64,000 nt of DNA, taken from Pseudomonas urmiensis (lineage in GTDB: Bacteria; Pseudomonadota; Gammaproteobacteria; Pseudomonadales; Pseudomonadaceae). The notes under the pieces are model-generated. The model had not been told where the DNA came from, did not search any database, and saw only the letters and a list, made by a program, of their open reading frames with translations. Location of the stretch: contig NZ_JABWRE020000001.1 in assembly GCF_014268815.2 (NCBI RefSeq), positions 4,655,001 through 4,719,000 on the forward strand, in the 5' to 3' direction. Each line of letters opens with the position of its first letter. Position 1 is the stretch's first letter. Shown in pieces: positions 35,331-44,231 of the stretch. The position numbers and the translations under genes are program-made.

Positions 35331-35762
35331 ATGAGCTACCGCCTCAACGAATTCCGCTTCGCCCTGCCTGACGCCACTGTGCAGGACTCCACGATCAATA
35401 TCCTGCGCTTCGAGGCCTTGGGCACCTCCTTGATCGTCAGCCGTAGCCTGTTGGCCGAGGGCGAGACCCTGCACAGCAACTTCGATGGTCAATTGCAGCG
35501 CCTGCAACAGCAGGTCAAGGACCTCAACTTCCAGCCCGCCCAGGCGGTGCGCGTAGGTGCCACAGGCATTGACGCGATCGAGCTGAGCAGCCAGTTCAGC
35601 AAGGGCCAGGAGAAGGTCTACCAGTACCAGCTGGCTTTTGTGCTGCCCGGCACTCGCCGGATGTTCGCGCTCAGCTACGTCAAGCCGCAGCCGCTGGGCG
35701 AAGCAGAGGCAGCGCATTGGCTGGCGATCAAACAATCGCTCGACTTCGACAACCTCGGCTGA
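35331..35762 (+). CDS. Eag-family chaperone (DUF1795) for the adjacent Rhs effector
   Basis: 143 residues, 11 bases after vgrG and 9 bases before the effector gene. It has the DUF1795/DcrB-like pattern: YRLNEFRFALPDATVQDSTINIL, TSLIVSRSLLAEGETL, QLQRLQQQVKDLNF and QLAFVLPGTRRMFALSYVKP. Eag chaperones shield the N-terminal TM helices of prePAAR effectors and load them on VgrG (EagT6 on Tse6, EagRhsA on RhsA). The neighbouring effector has exactly such helices. Confidence 0.92.
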   Translation: MSYRLNEFRFALPDATVQDSTINILRFEALGTSLIVSRSLLAEGETLHSNFDGQLQRLQQQVKDLNFQPAQAVRVGATGIDAIELSSQFSKGQEKVYQYQLAFVLPGTRRMFALSYVKPQPLGEAEAAHWLAIKQSLDFDNLG

Positions 35763-35771
35763 TCCCCTTCC

Positions 35772-38700
35772 ATGTCTGACGCTCTGTGGGCGGCACGCGA
35801 AGGCGATGCCCTGTTGCACACCTCGATGATGGCCGACATCGTCGGCGGTGTGCTGGAAGTTGCTGCCACTGTGGCCATTGGCGCCCTGGCGACGGCAGCC
35901 GTCGCTGCGGCCCTGGGCATCACCGTAGCCACTGGCGGGCTGGGCTGCTTCGTGCTCGGCGCAGTGGTGGGCCTGGTGGTGGGCGTGGCCATGGCGGCGA
36001 CTGGCGCCGACACTGGGCTCAGTCGATTATGTGAGGGTATCGGCAATTTTTTGTTTCCGCCCTCGGTGCAGGCGACCATCGCTTCAGGCTCCCCCGACAC
36101 CAAGACCAACGGTAAACCGGCAGCCCGCGCAGCAGGTGTAGTTATCGCGCCCCCCGCGCCACTGGAAGGCGGCGCAGAGGGTGCCGATGAGCCTGAGGAA
36201 ACCTTCCTGGACATGGCCAAGGGGTTCTTCTCGCAGATGTGGCGCCCCACCGTCGCCAGCCCCGCCGCCAACACCCAGGAAGCCAACGACGACAAGGTCG
36301 TGTGCAGCAAGCACCCGCCGATGCCGCCACAGTACCTTGCCGAAGGTTCGAGCAAGGTCTTGATCAACGGCCATCCGGCTGCGCGCAGTGGCGACCGCAG
36401 CACCTGTGAAGCGGTGATCGTCGACGGTGGGCTGGTGTCGAACAATGTGCGCATCGGCGGCGAGCCTATCGTGGTCCGCGAGATACGCAGCGGCAAGACG
36501 CCTGGGATCGGCCTGGCGATCACTGCCTTGATGCTTTTGCGCGGGCGCGGTGGCAAGTTCTACAGCCGGTTTGGCTGCATGCTGATCGGTGGCGTGAGCA
36601 GCTATGTCAGCGGCCAGGTCACCAGCGCCCTCACCTCTGCCATCGTCGGCTCGCCGAATCCGGTTCACGCGCCCACTGGCGCCAAGCTGCTCAACGGCGA
36701 AGAGGACCTGGACTTCAACCTGCCAGGCCCGATCCCGCTGCCCTGGCAGCGCTACTACAACAGCCGCGATGAACGCCGCGACGGGCTGTTTGGCCCCGGC
36801 TGGAGCGTGGCTTACGAAGTCTTCGTCGAGTTCAAGCGTGACGCGGGCACAGAACGCCTGCTGTTCACCGATGAGCAAGCCAGAGTCATCGACATGGGGC
36901 AGATCCCCAAGGGCGATGCGGTATTCAGTGCCAGTGAAGGCTTGAGCGTGCGTCACGCCCTCAATGGCGAACTGCTGATCGAAAGCCTGCAAGGGGTTTA
37001 CCGGCTGTTCGAGCCTACGCCGGGCAACCCTGATCGCCTGCGCCTGAGCCAGCTGGGCGACCGCAACGACAACCGCCTCTACCTGGAATACGACGACCTC
37101 GGCCGTCTGGCACGCTTGCGCGACAGTAGCGGGCAGATCGAGATCCACTTGCGCTATTGCAGCCAGTGGCCCCAGCGGCTGCTCGCGGTTGATCGTCACT
37201 ATCCTCAGGCAAATCAGCCCCAGCCCAGCCGGGAAACGCTGGTCAGCTACCGCTATGACGCCAACGGCAACCTGGCCCAGGTTGAAGACGCCCTGGCCCG
37301 CCCCACCCGACAGTTCGGCTACGATGGCGGCGCTCGCCTGACCCTGCACCAGACCTACGACGGCCTGCAGTGCTGCTATGAGTGGGCGAGTTTCGACGAT
37401 GGCTGGCGGGTGGTCCGACACTGGACCAACGAAGGCGACGAGTATCGCTTCGAGTATGACCTTGGCGCGGGCATTACGCGTATCACCGATGGCCTGCAAC
37501 GGGTCTCGACCCGTCGTTGGAACCCGCAGTACCAGGTCACCTCGTTCACCAATGCGCTGGGCGACACCTGGCACTTCGAGTGGAACGATGAGCGCCAACT
37601 GCTCGGCGCCCAGGCGCCCGATGGCGGCCAATGGCAGTACTTTTATGACGAGTCGGGCAACCTGGCCGAAAGCATCGACCCGCTTGGCCGCAGCGAGTCG
37701 TTTCAGTGGCTGGAGCACTGGGCCTTGCCGCGCGCGCGCACCGACAGGGCGGGCAATCGTTGGCAGTATCGCTATGACCCGCGTGGCAATCGCACCCGTG
37801 AGACCGACCCGCTGGGCCAGGTCACACGCTACCGCTACGACGCGCACGGCCAGGTCGTGGAAATCATCGATGCGGCAGGCAAGCACAAGCAACTGCACTG
37901 GAACCCACTGGGCCAACTCAAGCGCTATACCGACTGTTCTGCTGCAACAACCCGCTTCGACTACGATCACCGCGGCCACTTGCAGGTAGTGACCAATGCC
38001 TTGGGTGAATGCACTACCTATGAGCGGGATATCCGTGGCTACCTGACTGCCATCGTGCAGCCTGACGGTCGTCGGGAGCACTTCGAGCACGACGCCCTGG
38101 GCCGGCTGGTGCGCTACAGCGATACGGGCGGGCAGACCAGCCTCTACAGTTTCAATCGGCAAGGCAAAGCCTGGAAAAGCATCGACCCACTCGGTCACCA
38201 GGTGGAGTATCGCTACGATCCCTACGGTCGCTTGAGTGCCCTGAGCAATGCCAACGGCGAGCACTATCGGTTCAGCTGGGACCCGCTCGATCGCTTGATT
38301 GACCAGCAAGAGCTGGACGGCGGCGGACGCCGCTACCGCTATGACGCCACGGACAACCTGATCGCGCTGGAGTTTTACCCCTCGCCCGCGTTCGCCGAGG
38401 CGACCCCAGCGGCAATCGTCCATCAGTACACCCGCGATGCCGCTGGGCGAATGGTCGGCAAGACCACCGACGATGGTTTTACCGAGTATCGCTACGACGC
38501 GTTGGACCAACTGCTGGAAGTGCTCGGCACTGACCGCGACGGCAACACGCAACGGGTAGCGTTCGCCTATGACGCCTTGGGGCAAAACACCGAGGAACAC
38601 ACTGCAGGCGGGGTACTGAGGCGGGTCTACGATGAACTGGGCAATCCCCTGCAAACCCAGTTGCCTGACGGCCGCTGGCTCAATCGGCATTTCTACGGCA

Positions 38701-40199
38701 ATGGCCATCTGCACCACATCAACCTCGATGGCCTGTTGCTCTGCGACTTCGAACGCGACCGCCTGCATCGCGAGACCTTGCGCGTGCAAGGTCGCCTGGC
38801 GACGCAAAGCGAGTACGACCGCAGCGGGCGGCTGCACAGACGCCAATCTCGCCAGCTCGACCAAGCCGCCCAGCTGCTGGCGCCGTTCCAGGACAGCTAC
38901 CAGTGGAGCTTGGCCGATGATCTGGCGGGGCATTTCAGCCAGCAGCCCGGCCAACAGCATCAGCAGTGGCTACGCCACGATGCCGCCGGCCGGATAATCG
39001 CTCGTCAGGATGCTCACGATGGCACCCATGAAGCCTTCACCTACGATGCTGCCGCCAACCTGATAGACCCCGCGCAGGCGCCGGCCAAGCCGGTTCGCCA
39101 TAATCGCCTGAGCCACTACCAGGACAAACGCTACCGCTATGACGCCTTCGGCCGCTTGCTGGAAAAACGCAGCCGTCGCTGGGGCACGCAGCATTTTCAC
39201 TATGACGCCGAGCACCGCCTGATACGGGTCGACAGCCATCAGGCAGGGCGCGAACGCGTGCTGCGCATGCGCTATGACCCGCTGGGGCGCAGGCTGGAAA
39301 AAACCGAGTACGACGGCCAGGGTCAGCTGTTGAACCAGACCTGCTTCACCTGGGAGGGCCAGCGCTTGCTGAGCGAGCGACGCAATGGCCGCGCTAGCGT
39401 CTACGTCTATGCCAACGACGGCTTCGAGCCACTTGCGCGCATCGACGGCCAGGGCCAGACGCAGCAGGTCTGCCACTTCCACAACGACGTCAATGGCCTG
39501 CCGAACAAGCTGACCGACGACCAGGGCCAGTTGCTCTGGCAAGCAAGCTATCAGGTGTGGGGCAATACCTTGCGCGAGGAGCGCGAGGCGCGCTTCATCG
39601 ACGAGCAGAATCTGCGCTTTCAGGGCCAATATCTTGATCGCGAAACTGGCCTGCACTACAACCTGCACCGTTACTACGACCCCGATATCGGGCGCTTCAC
39701 CCAACCGGACCCGATTGGCCTGTACGGTGGCCTGAACCTGTATGCCTATGGGCCCAACCCGTTCACCTGGATCGACCCGCTCGGCCTGGATGGCATCTTC
39801 ACCAGAACGGTGTTCGAGGCGCCTTCTGGCAATGTGCATACGGTCTATCAGCAGGAGATCGACTGGGACTTGAAGGTCAATACACGTAATGGCGTGAAAA
39901 CCAACCGTCAGCTGGTGCTGGAAGAGCAGCGCAGCCCGATGATCGTCAAGAACGGCAAGTACGAGGTGGTCCACCTGCACCACTCCAAGCAGAATGGCAT
40001 CGGATCCTTGTTCGAACTGTCGGCCGATACCCATAATCGGTTCCAAAAGAGCAAGGCGCTGCATCCGCACTTGCCCAATGCTCACCCACACAACCCGGTC
40101 AACCGTAGCGCGTTTGACATTGACCGTGAGGCATACTGGAAACAACGTGCCACTGCCTCCATTAAGGGCGGTGGCAAACCAAACCGATGTGGAGCCTGA
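35772..40199 (+). CDS. PrePAAR/PAAR-Rhs T6SS effector with LHH-type nuclease tip
   Basis: 1475 residues. The prePAAR motif AAREGDALLH is at 7-16, two TM helices are at about 24-47 and 52-76, and a PAAR domain with Cys/His residues (VVCSKHPPM, INGHPAARSGDRSTC) follows to about 235. Another hydrophobic stretch is near 240-285. The Rhs cage begins at TGAKLLNGEEDLDFNLPGPIPLPWQRYY and carries many YD repeats (YRYDANGNL, YRYDAFGRL). It ends with DPIGL (1313) and DPLGL (1335-1339), the cleavage region. The last 136 residues (from base 39789) are the toxin: EVVHLHHSKQNG, LHPHLPNAHP and DREAYWKQRA fit the LHH family of HNH/Endo VII nucleases, so DNA is the likely target. The immunity gene starts two bases later. 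Confidence 0.95.
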   Translation: MSDALWAAREGDALLHTSMMADIVGGVLEVAATVAIGALATAAVAAALGITVATGGLGCFVLGAVVGLVVGVAMAATGADTGLSRLCEGIGNFLFPPSVQATIASGSPDTKTNGKPAARAAGVVIAPPAPLEGGAEGADEPEETFLDMAKGFFSQMWRPTVASPAANTQEANDDKVVCSKHPPMPPQYLAEGSSKVLINGHPAARSGDRSTCEAVIVDGGLVSNNVRIGGEPIVVREIRSGKTPGIGLAITALMLLRGRGGKFYSRFGCMLIGGVSSYVSGQVTSALTSAIVGSPNPVHAPTGAKLLNGEEDLDFNLPGPIPLPWQRYYNSRDERRDGLFGPGWSVAYEVFVEFKRDAGTERLLFTDEQARVIDMGQIPKGDAVFSASEGLSVRHALNGELLIESLQGVYRLFEPTPGNPDRLRLSQLGDRNDNRLYLEYDDLGRLARLRDSSGQIEIHLRYCSQWPQRLLAVDRHYPQANQPQPSRETLVSYRYDANGNLAQVEDALARPTRQFGYDGGARLTLHQTYDGLQCCYEWASFDDGWRVVRHWTNEGDEYRFEYDLGAGITRITDGLQRVSTRRWNPQYQVTSFTNALGDTWHFEWNDERQLLGAQAPDGGQWQYFYDESGNLAESIDPLGRSESFQWLEHWALPRARTDRAGNRWQYRYDPRGNRTRETDPLGQVTRYRYDAHGQVVEIIDAAGKHKQLHWNPLGQLKRYTDCSAATTRFDYDHRGHLQVVTNALGECTTYERDIRGYLTAIVQPDGRREHFEHDALGRLVRYSDTGGQTSLYSFNRQGKAWKSIDPLGHQVEYRYDPYGRLSALSNANGEHYRFSWDPLDRLIDQQELDGGGRRYRYDATDNLIALEFYPSPAFAEATPAAIVHQYTRDAAGRMVGKTTDDGFTEYRYDALDQLLEVLGTDRDGNTQRVAFAYDALGQNTEEHTAGGVLRRVYDELGNPLQTQLPDGRWLNRHFYGNGHLHHINLDGLLLCDFERDRLHRETLRVQGRLATQSEYDRSGRLHRRQSRQLDQAAQLLAPFQDSYQWSLADDLAGHFSQQPGQQHQQWLRHDAAGRIIARQDAHDGTHEAFTYDAAANLIDPAQAPAKPVRHNRLSHYQDKRYRYDAFGRLLEKRSRRWGTQHFHYDAEHRLIRVDSHQAGRERVLRMRYDPLGRRLEKTEYDGQGQLLNQTCFTWEGQRLLSERRNGRASVYVYANDGFEPLARIDGQGQTQQVCHFHNDVNGLPNKLTDDQGQLLWQASYQVWGNTLREEREARFIDEQNLRFQGQYLDRETGLHYNLHRYYDPDIGRFTQPDPIGLYGGLNLYAYGPNPFTWIDPLGLDGIFTRTVFEAPSGNVHTVYQQEIDWDLKVNTRNGVKTNRQLVLEEQRSPMIVKNGKYEVVHLHHSKQNGIGSLFELSADTHNRFQKSKALHPHLPNAHPHNPVNRSAFDIDREAYWKQRATASIKGGGKPNRCGA

Positions 40200-40200
40200 C

Positions 40201-40632
40201 ATGCTTTCCGAAAAACTGATCAACCACTGCAAGACCAAAGGCTGGTGGTTCGATGATGCCTCTGAAGACTACCGCCAAGCGTTGCTTGGCCTTGGCCTCC
40301 CCATGGACTCTGATTTCGTGCGCTTCTTCCTGCATGCCGAAGACGGTCCGACCTTTCTCAGTCGTCATGTGGAGATGTTTCAGGTGGGCTGGTTCCTGGT
40401 GAACTCCAGCTATCTGGGTAGTATCAAGGCTGCCCATGAGATGGGGCTGCCAGAAGCATACCTGCCACTGGACGGGTTCCACTCCGAACACGGTTTCTTC
40501 TACAACCGCGATACAGGCGAAGTGCTTGAGCTGGAGGCCGGCCCGTTGCTGGTCGATTTCCTGGCAGGCAAGGTGAAACCTCAGTGGCCAGATTTCAACG
40601 CCTTCCTCGAATGGTATTTCGAACTGGATTGA
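40201..40632 (+). CDS. SUKH-like (SMI1/KNR4) immunity protein for the Rhs nuclease
   Basis: 143 residues, starting one base after the effector stop. The overall pattern (LLGLGLPMDSDFVRFFLHAEDGP, then FYNRDTGEVLELE and FNAFLEWYFELD) resembles SMI1/KNR4-superfamily immunity proteins, which bind nuclease toxins. The position directly after the toxin-tip coding region is the strongest argument. Base composition here and in the effector tip is lower in GC than the Rhs core, as expected for an exchanged module. Confidence 0.85.
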   Translation: MLSEKLINHCKTKGWWFDDASEDYRQALLGLGLPMDSDFVRFFLHAEDGPTFLSRHVEMFQVGWFLVNSSYLGSIKAAHEMGLPEAYLPLDGFHSEHGFFYNRDTGEVLELEAGPLLVDFLAGKVKPQWPDFNAFLEWYFELD

Positions 40633-40772
40633 TCGCATTGCAGGTGGTCTTAGCGTAAGCAATCCGTTGAACACAAGCTGCGCGCGCGCAAGAGTCTTTT
40701 ACCGAAACCCCTGGTTTTCCGCGCGCCTGCTTTGCCTATCCTAGGTCGGGTCATCCTGCCTGCGATGGACCC

Positions 40773-42443
40773 ATGAAAGAGTCGCTCCCCAGCCGCTACG
40801 CCTGCCTGGCCGCCTGCCTGATCTTCACCTTTGCCAGTATCCCCTTGCTCGCCCAGCACAGCTGGCTGTGGCCGTTTTGCGTGATCACTGCCCTGCTCAG
40901 CCTGGTCGGCCTCAACGACCTGCGCCAGAGCCATCACGCGGTGCGGCGCAACTACCCGATCCTGGGCAACATCCGTTACCTGATCGAAACCATTCGCCCG
41001 GAAATCCGCCAGTACCTGATCGAAGGTGATGACGACAAGCTGCCGTTCTCCCGCGCGCAACGTTCACTGGTGTATGCCCGCGCCAAGAACGAGAGCGCCG
41101 AGAAAGCCTTTGGCACGCTCAATGACGTCTACAAGACCGGTTTCGAGTTCATCAGCCATTCGATGCTGCCGGTGCAAACGCCGGATCCGGCGTCGTTTCG
41201 CATCCGTATCGGCGGGCCGCAGTGCCTGCAACCCTATGCGGCATCGATCTTCAATATCTCGGCGATGAGCTTCGGCGCCCTTAGCGCCAACGCCATCGCC
41301 GCCCTGAACAAGGGCGCACGGCTGGGCCGCTTCGCCCATGACACCGGCGAAGGCAGTATCAGCCCCTACCATCGCGAGCACGGCGGCGACCTGATCTGGG
41401 AGATCGGCAGTGGCTACTTTGGCTGTCGCACCGACGAGGGCCGGTTCGATCCGCAGCGCTTTGCCGAGCAGGCGCGCGATGGGCAAGTGAAGATGATCGA
41501 GATCAAGCTCAGCCAAGGTGCCAAGCCTGGCCACGGCGGGATCTTGCCGGGGCATAAGGTCAGCCCGGAAATCGCCGCCACCCGTGGCGTGCGCGAAGGT
41601 GAGGACTGCATCTCGCCGGCCGCCCACAGCGCCTTCCGTACCCCGGTCGAGCTGCTGCGCTTCGTCGCGTTGCTGCGTGAGCTGTCTGGCGGCAAGCCGG
41701 TGGGCTTCAAGTTTTGCCTGGGGCATCCGTGGGAGTTCATGGCCATCGCCAAGGCCATGCTGGCCACCGGCATTACCCCGGACTTCATTGTCGTCGACGG
41801 CAAGGAAGGCGGCACGGGTGCGGCGCCGCGGGAGTTTTCCGACAATATCGGCGTACCGCTGCGGGAGGGCTTGATGTTCGTGCACAACACCCTGGTCGGC
41901 TTGAACCTGCGTGATCGGGTACGCATCGGCGCGGCGGGCAAGCTGGTCAGCGCATTCGATATCGCCAGCGTATTGGCCATTGGCGCCGACTGGGTCAACT
42001 CGGCGCGCGGCTTCATGTTCGCCATTGGCTGCATTCAGTCGCAAAGTTGCCATACCAACAAATGCCCGACTGGCGTGGCGACCCAGGATCCTCTGCGCCA
42101 GCGTGCGCTAGTGGTGCCGGAGAAGGCCGAGCGCGTGGCCAGCTTCCATCGCAACACCTTGCATGCCCTGGCCGAGATGCTCGCCGCCGCAGGGTTGGAG
42201 CATCCCTCTGAGCTCAAGCCCAAGCACCTGGCGCGGCGTATCAGCCCCAGTGAAATTGGCCTGTTCTCGCAGCTGCATACCTTCCTCAAGCCAGGCGAAT
42301 TGCTCAGTGGCTCGATCGAAAGTGAGTTCTATGCGCGGATGTGGCGGATGGCGCGCAGTGACAGCTTTGCGCCAGAGACGGGAGAGAGTGAAAAAGCGCC
42401 AGCCGTGGCTACGGTACGCCGCAAACAAACAGCCCCGGCATAG
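40773..42443 (+). CDS. FMN-binding glutamate-synthase-family membrane protein
   Basis: 556 residues. Two N-terminal TM helices (about 8-26 and 31-47) are followed by a GltB-like FMN/Fe-S barrel: AMSFGALSANAIAALNKGA, HDTGEGSISPYHREHGGDLIWEIGSGYFGCR, QGAKPGHGGILPGHKV, VVDGKEGGTGAAP and a Cys cluster in CIQSQSCHTNKCPTGVAT that resembles the 3Fe-4S loop. It lacks the glutaminase domain, so it is not a standard glutamate synthase; its donor and physiological role are unknown. The stop codon lies inside a bidirectional terminator. Confidence 0.9.
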   Translation: MKESLPSRYACLAACLIFTFASIPLLAQHSWLWPFCVITALLSLVGLNDLRQSHHAVRRNYPILGNIRYLIETIRPEIRQYLIEGDDDKLPFSRAQRSLVYARAKNESAEKAFGTLNDVYKTGFEFISHSMLPVQTPDPASFRIRIGGPQCLQPYAASIFNISAMSFGALSANAIAALNKGARLGRFAHDTGEGSISPYHREHGGDLIWEIGSGYFGCRTDEGRFDPQRFAEQARDGQVKMIEIKLSQGAKPGHGGILPGHKVSPEIAATRGVREGEDCISPAAHSAFRTPVELLRFVALLRELSGGKPVGFKFCLGHPWEFMAIAKAMLATGITPDFIVVDGKEGGTGAAPREFSDNIGVPLREGLMFVHNTLVGLNLRDRVRIGAAGKLVSAFDIASVLAIGADWVNSARGFMFAIGCIQSQSCHTNKCPTGVATQDPLRQRALVVPEKAERVASFHRNTLHALAEMLAAAGLEHPSELKPKHLARRISPSEIGLFSQLHTFLKPGELLSGSIESEFYARMWRMARSDSFAPETGESEKAPAVATVRRKQTAPA

Positions 42444-42456
42444 GCCGGGGCTGTTT
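42427..42456. terminator. Bidirectional terminator between convergent genes
   Basis: AAACAGCCCCGGC (42427-42439), loop ATAG, GCCGGGGCTGTTT (42444-42456): a perfect 13-base stem that ends in TTT on both strands. It overlaps the stop codon of the FMN enzyme and lies 17 bases from the porin stop. Confidence 0.9.
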
Positions 42457-42473
42457 GAGACGCCAAGTCAGGA

Positions 42474-43793
42474 TCAGAAGATGCTGATCGGGTACTCGAC
42501 GAATACGCGGACTTCGTTGCCGTCGTCGTTGTAGCCGTTTTGCTGAACGGCGTTGTTGGTACGCACGAACGAGCTACGCAGCTTGATCGACAGGTCCTTG
42601 GCCGGGCCGTCTTGAACGACGTAACGGAGCTGGTTGAAGATCTCGCGCTCTTTACCCTCGCCGTAGCCTTGTGGGGCACCGACTTTACGGGTGTTGATGT
42701 TGTCACCAACAACGTAGGCAACCTTGTAGGTCAGGCCCGGTACGCCGAAGGCGCCGAAGTCCAGGCCATAGCCCAGCTGCCAGGAACGCTCGTCTTCAGC
42801 GTTGAAGTCAGACCAGTAGGAGTTGGCCAGGTAGATGGTCGAACCACCGTCACCCACGCCGCCATCGTTCTGGTACCAGCCGTAGTTGTAGCCGGTGCTG
42901 CCGGTGCTGCGCTGGTGCGCCAGGGTGAACGAGTGCGGACCGTAGGCGTAGGTAGCAGCCAGGCTCCAGATGGTGTTGGAGTCGCCATTGAGCTTGGCGG
43001 CGCGCACGTACTTGTTGTCGATGTCCGACTTGTAGCCGTTGAAGTCCAGGGTCAGCGACTGGTCAGCGGCAATCGGGAAGACGTAGTTCAAGCCCAGGTA
43101 GTGCTTCTTCATCACGTCTTCGTTGTCTGCGGTGTACAGCGAAGCGGTGAAGTTGTCGGTAACTTTGTAGCTACCACCGAGCACGTTGATCGACTTGAGG
43201 CCGCCGCCGTCACGGCGCTCGGCGCTCTTGCGCGCTTCCTGGGTGAAGCGACCGGCGTTCAGCTCCAGGCCTTCGATCTCCTTGGAGGTGATCAGGGTAC
43301 CGGTGAAGCTTTCTGGCAGCAGACGGGCATCGTCGTATTGCAGAACCGGTAGGGCTGGCATCTGGTCACCGTACTTGAGCACAGTGTTGGAGATGCGGAA
43401 CTTCACGGCCGCGCCAGCGCGGGCCAGGTTGTGCGGCGCGTTGGTTTTCTCGCCATCGAAGGTGGGGTCGGAGCGCTTGAAGAAGTCGACGCCGCCACCC
43501 TGGTTGCGACCTTTACCACCGTCCAGACGCACGGCGTACAGGCCGAAGGCGTCAACGCCTACACCGACGGTGCCTTGGGTGAAGCCGGAGGAGAAGTTGG
43601 CGATGAACGCTTGGCCCCATTGGGACTGATCGTTGGTGCCGTGTTTCTTGTCACGATTGATGAAAGCGTTACGCAGGAGAACGTTTGCGTGGCTGTCTTC
43701 AATGAAGCCCTTGCTTTCGGCCTGCTCGTTGGCCTGAGCCTGGGTCGCGGCGATCATCGCCAACGCGACCAGGCTGATCCTGGTTTTCAACAT
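42474..43793 (-). CDS. OprD-family outer-membrane porin
   Basis: 439 residues with a Sec signal peptide cleaved near QAQA-NEQAESKG and AAGGAAA as ribosome site. Typical OprD features are FIEDSHANVLLRNAFINRD at the N-terminus, the RFTQEARKSAERRDGGGLKSINVLGG segment in split form, and a C-terminal Phe (YPISIF) for BAM recognition. These 18-strand barrels take up amino acids, small peptides or aromatic acids; the substrate of this one cannot be told from the sequence. Confidence 0.94.
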   Translation of the reverse strand: MLKTRISLVALAMIAATQAQANEQAESKGFIEDSHANVLLRNAFINRDKKHGTNDQSQWGQAFIANFSSGFTQGTVGVGVDAFGLYAVRLDGGKGRNQGGGVDFFKRSDPTFDGEKTNAPHNLARAGAAVKFRISNTVLKYGDQMPALPVLQYDDARLLPESFTGTLITSKEIEGLELNAGRFTQEARKSAERRDGGGLKSINVLGGSYKVTDNFTASLYTADNEDVMKKHYLGLNYVFPIAADQSLTLDFNGYKSDIDNKYVRAAKLNGDSNTIWSLAATYAYGPHSFTLAHQRSTGSTGYNYGWYQNDGGVGDGGSTIYLANSYWSDFNAEDERSWQLGYGLDFGAFGVPGLTYKVAYVVGDNINTRKVGAPQGYGEGKEREIFNQLRYVVQDGPAKDLSIKLRSSFVRTNNAVQQNGYNDDGNEVRVFVEYPISIF

Positions 43794-44231
43794 GTTATTT
43801 TCCTTATTTCTTAATCAAAAACGCTCTGCATTTTGACGCCAGGAACCAACGCCCCTTCGTAGGTTCGACGCTATGCGGATCCAACTGGAAGGCCCCACCG
43901 ATACTTGCCTGGCGGGCCTTGTGCAGCTGCATGGCCAAGTCATGGCCGGCAGGCGTTGGCCGAATCCTATCCGCCTGCGCTTGAGGATGTCAAAAAATCG
44001 TGAAATGCAGGTCGATATAACCAAAATCACGCTTAGGTCTGGTGCATTTCAATGCATATCTGTCATTGCCTGGGGCAATCTGTCTCTTGTGCTGACATCC
44101 TGCCTGTGGTCTGGCATTTACAAACTGATACATATGTAAAGACGAGTCTTTACAAATACCCAAGCACGAGTAAATAGCACGCATTATCATCCGCACCCTT
44201 TTTCCAATTACTGCCTTTTGCGGATGTTCCC
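43794..44231. promoter_or_regulatory. Divergent intergenic region, porin and TonB receptor
   Basis: 438 bases without a convincing gene. The receptor-proximal 120 bases are AT-rich and contain a perfect palindrome GTAAAGAC-GA-GTCTTTAC (44136-44153). The word TTTACAAA is repeated in direct orientation at 44117-44124 and 44149-44156. ATTATCA at 44183-44189 is one perfect half of a Fur-type site, but the other half is missing. No clear -10/-35 pair was found on either side. Confidence 0.5.
44136..44153. promoter_or_regulatory. Palindrome upstream of the TonB receptor, possible operator
   Basis: Two 8-base arms with a 2-base centre, 78 bases upstream of the receptor start codon. The right arm overlaps the second copy of the direct repeat TTTACAAA. 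Dyads of this size usually bind a dimeric repressor or activator; the protein is unknown. Confidence 0.5.

Noticed and set aside
36084..38960. Long open frame (958 codons) on the minus strand, antisense to the Rhs effector
   Set aside because: A shadow of the repetitive Rhs coding sequence; Val/Ala/Gln-rich composition with no domain, and no promoter or ribosome site.
43873..44139. Possible 88-codon gene in the porin/receptor gap
   Set aside because: No ribosome site, codon use unlike neighbours, and it runs through the dyad region.
44183..44189. Fur box upstream of the second TonB receptor
   Set aside because: Only one half-site (ATTATCA) matches; the second half shows no useful agreement with the consensus, so no Fur site is called.
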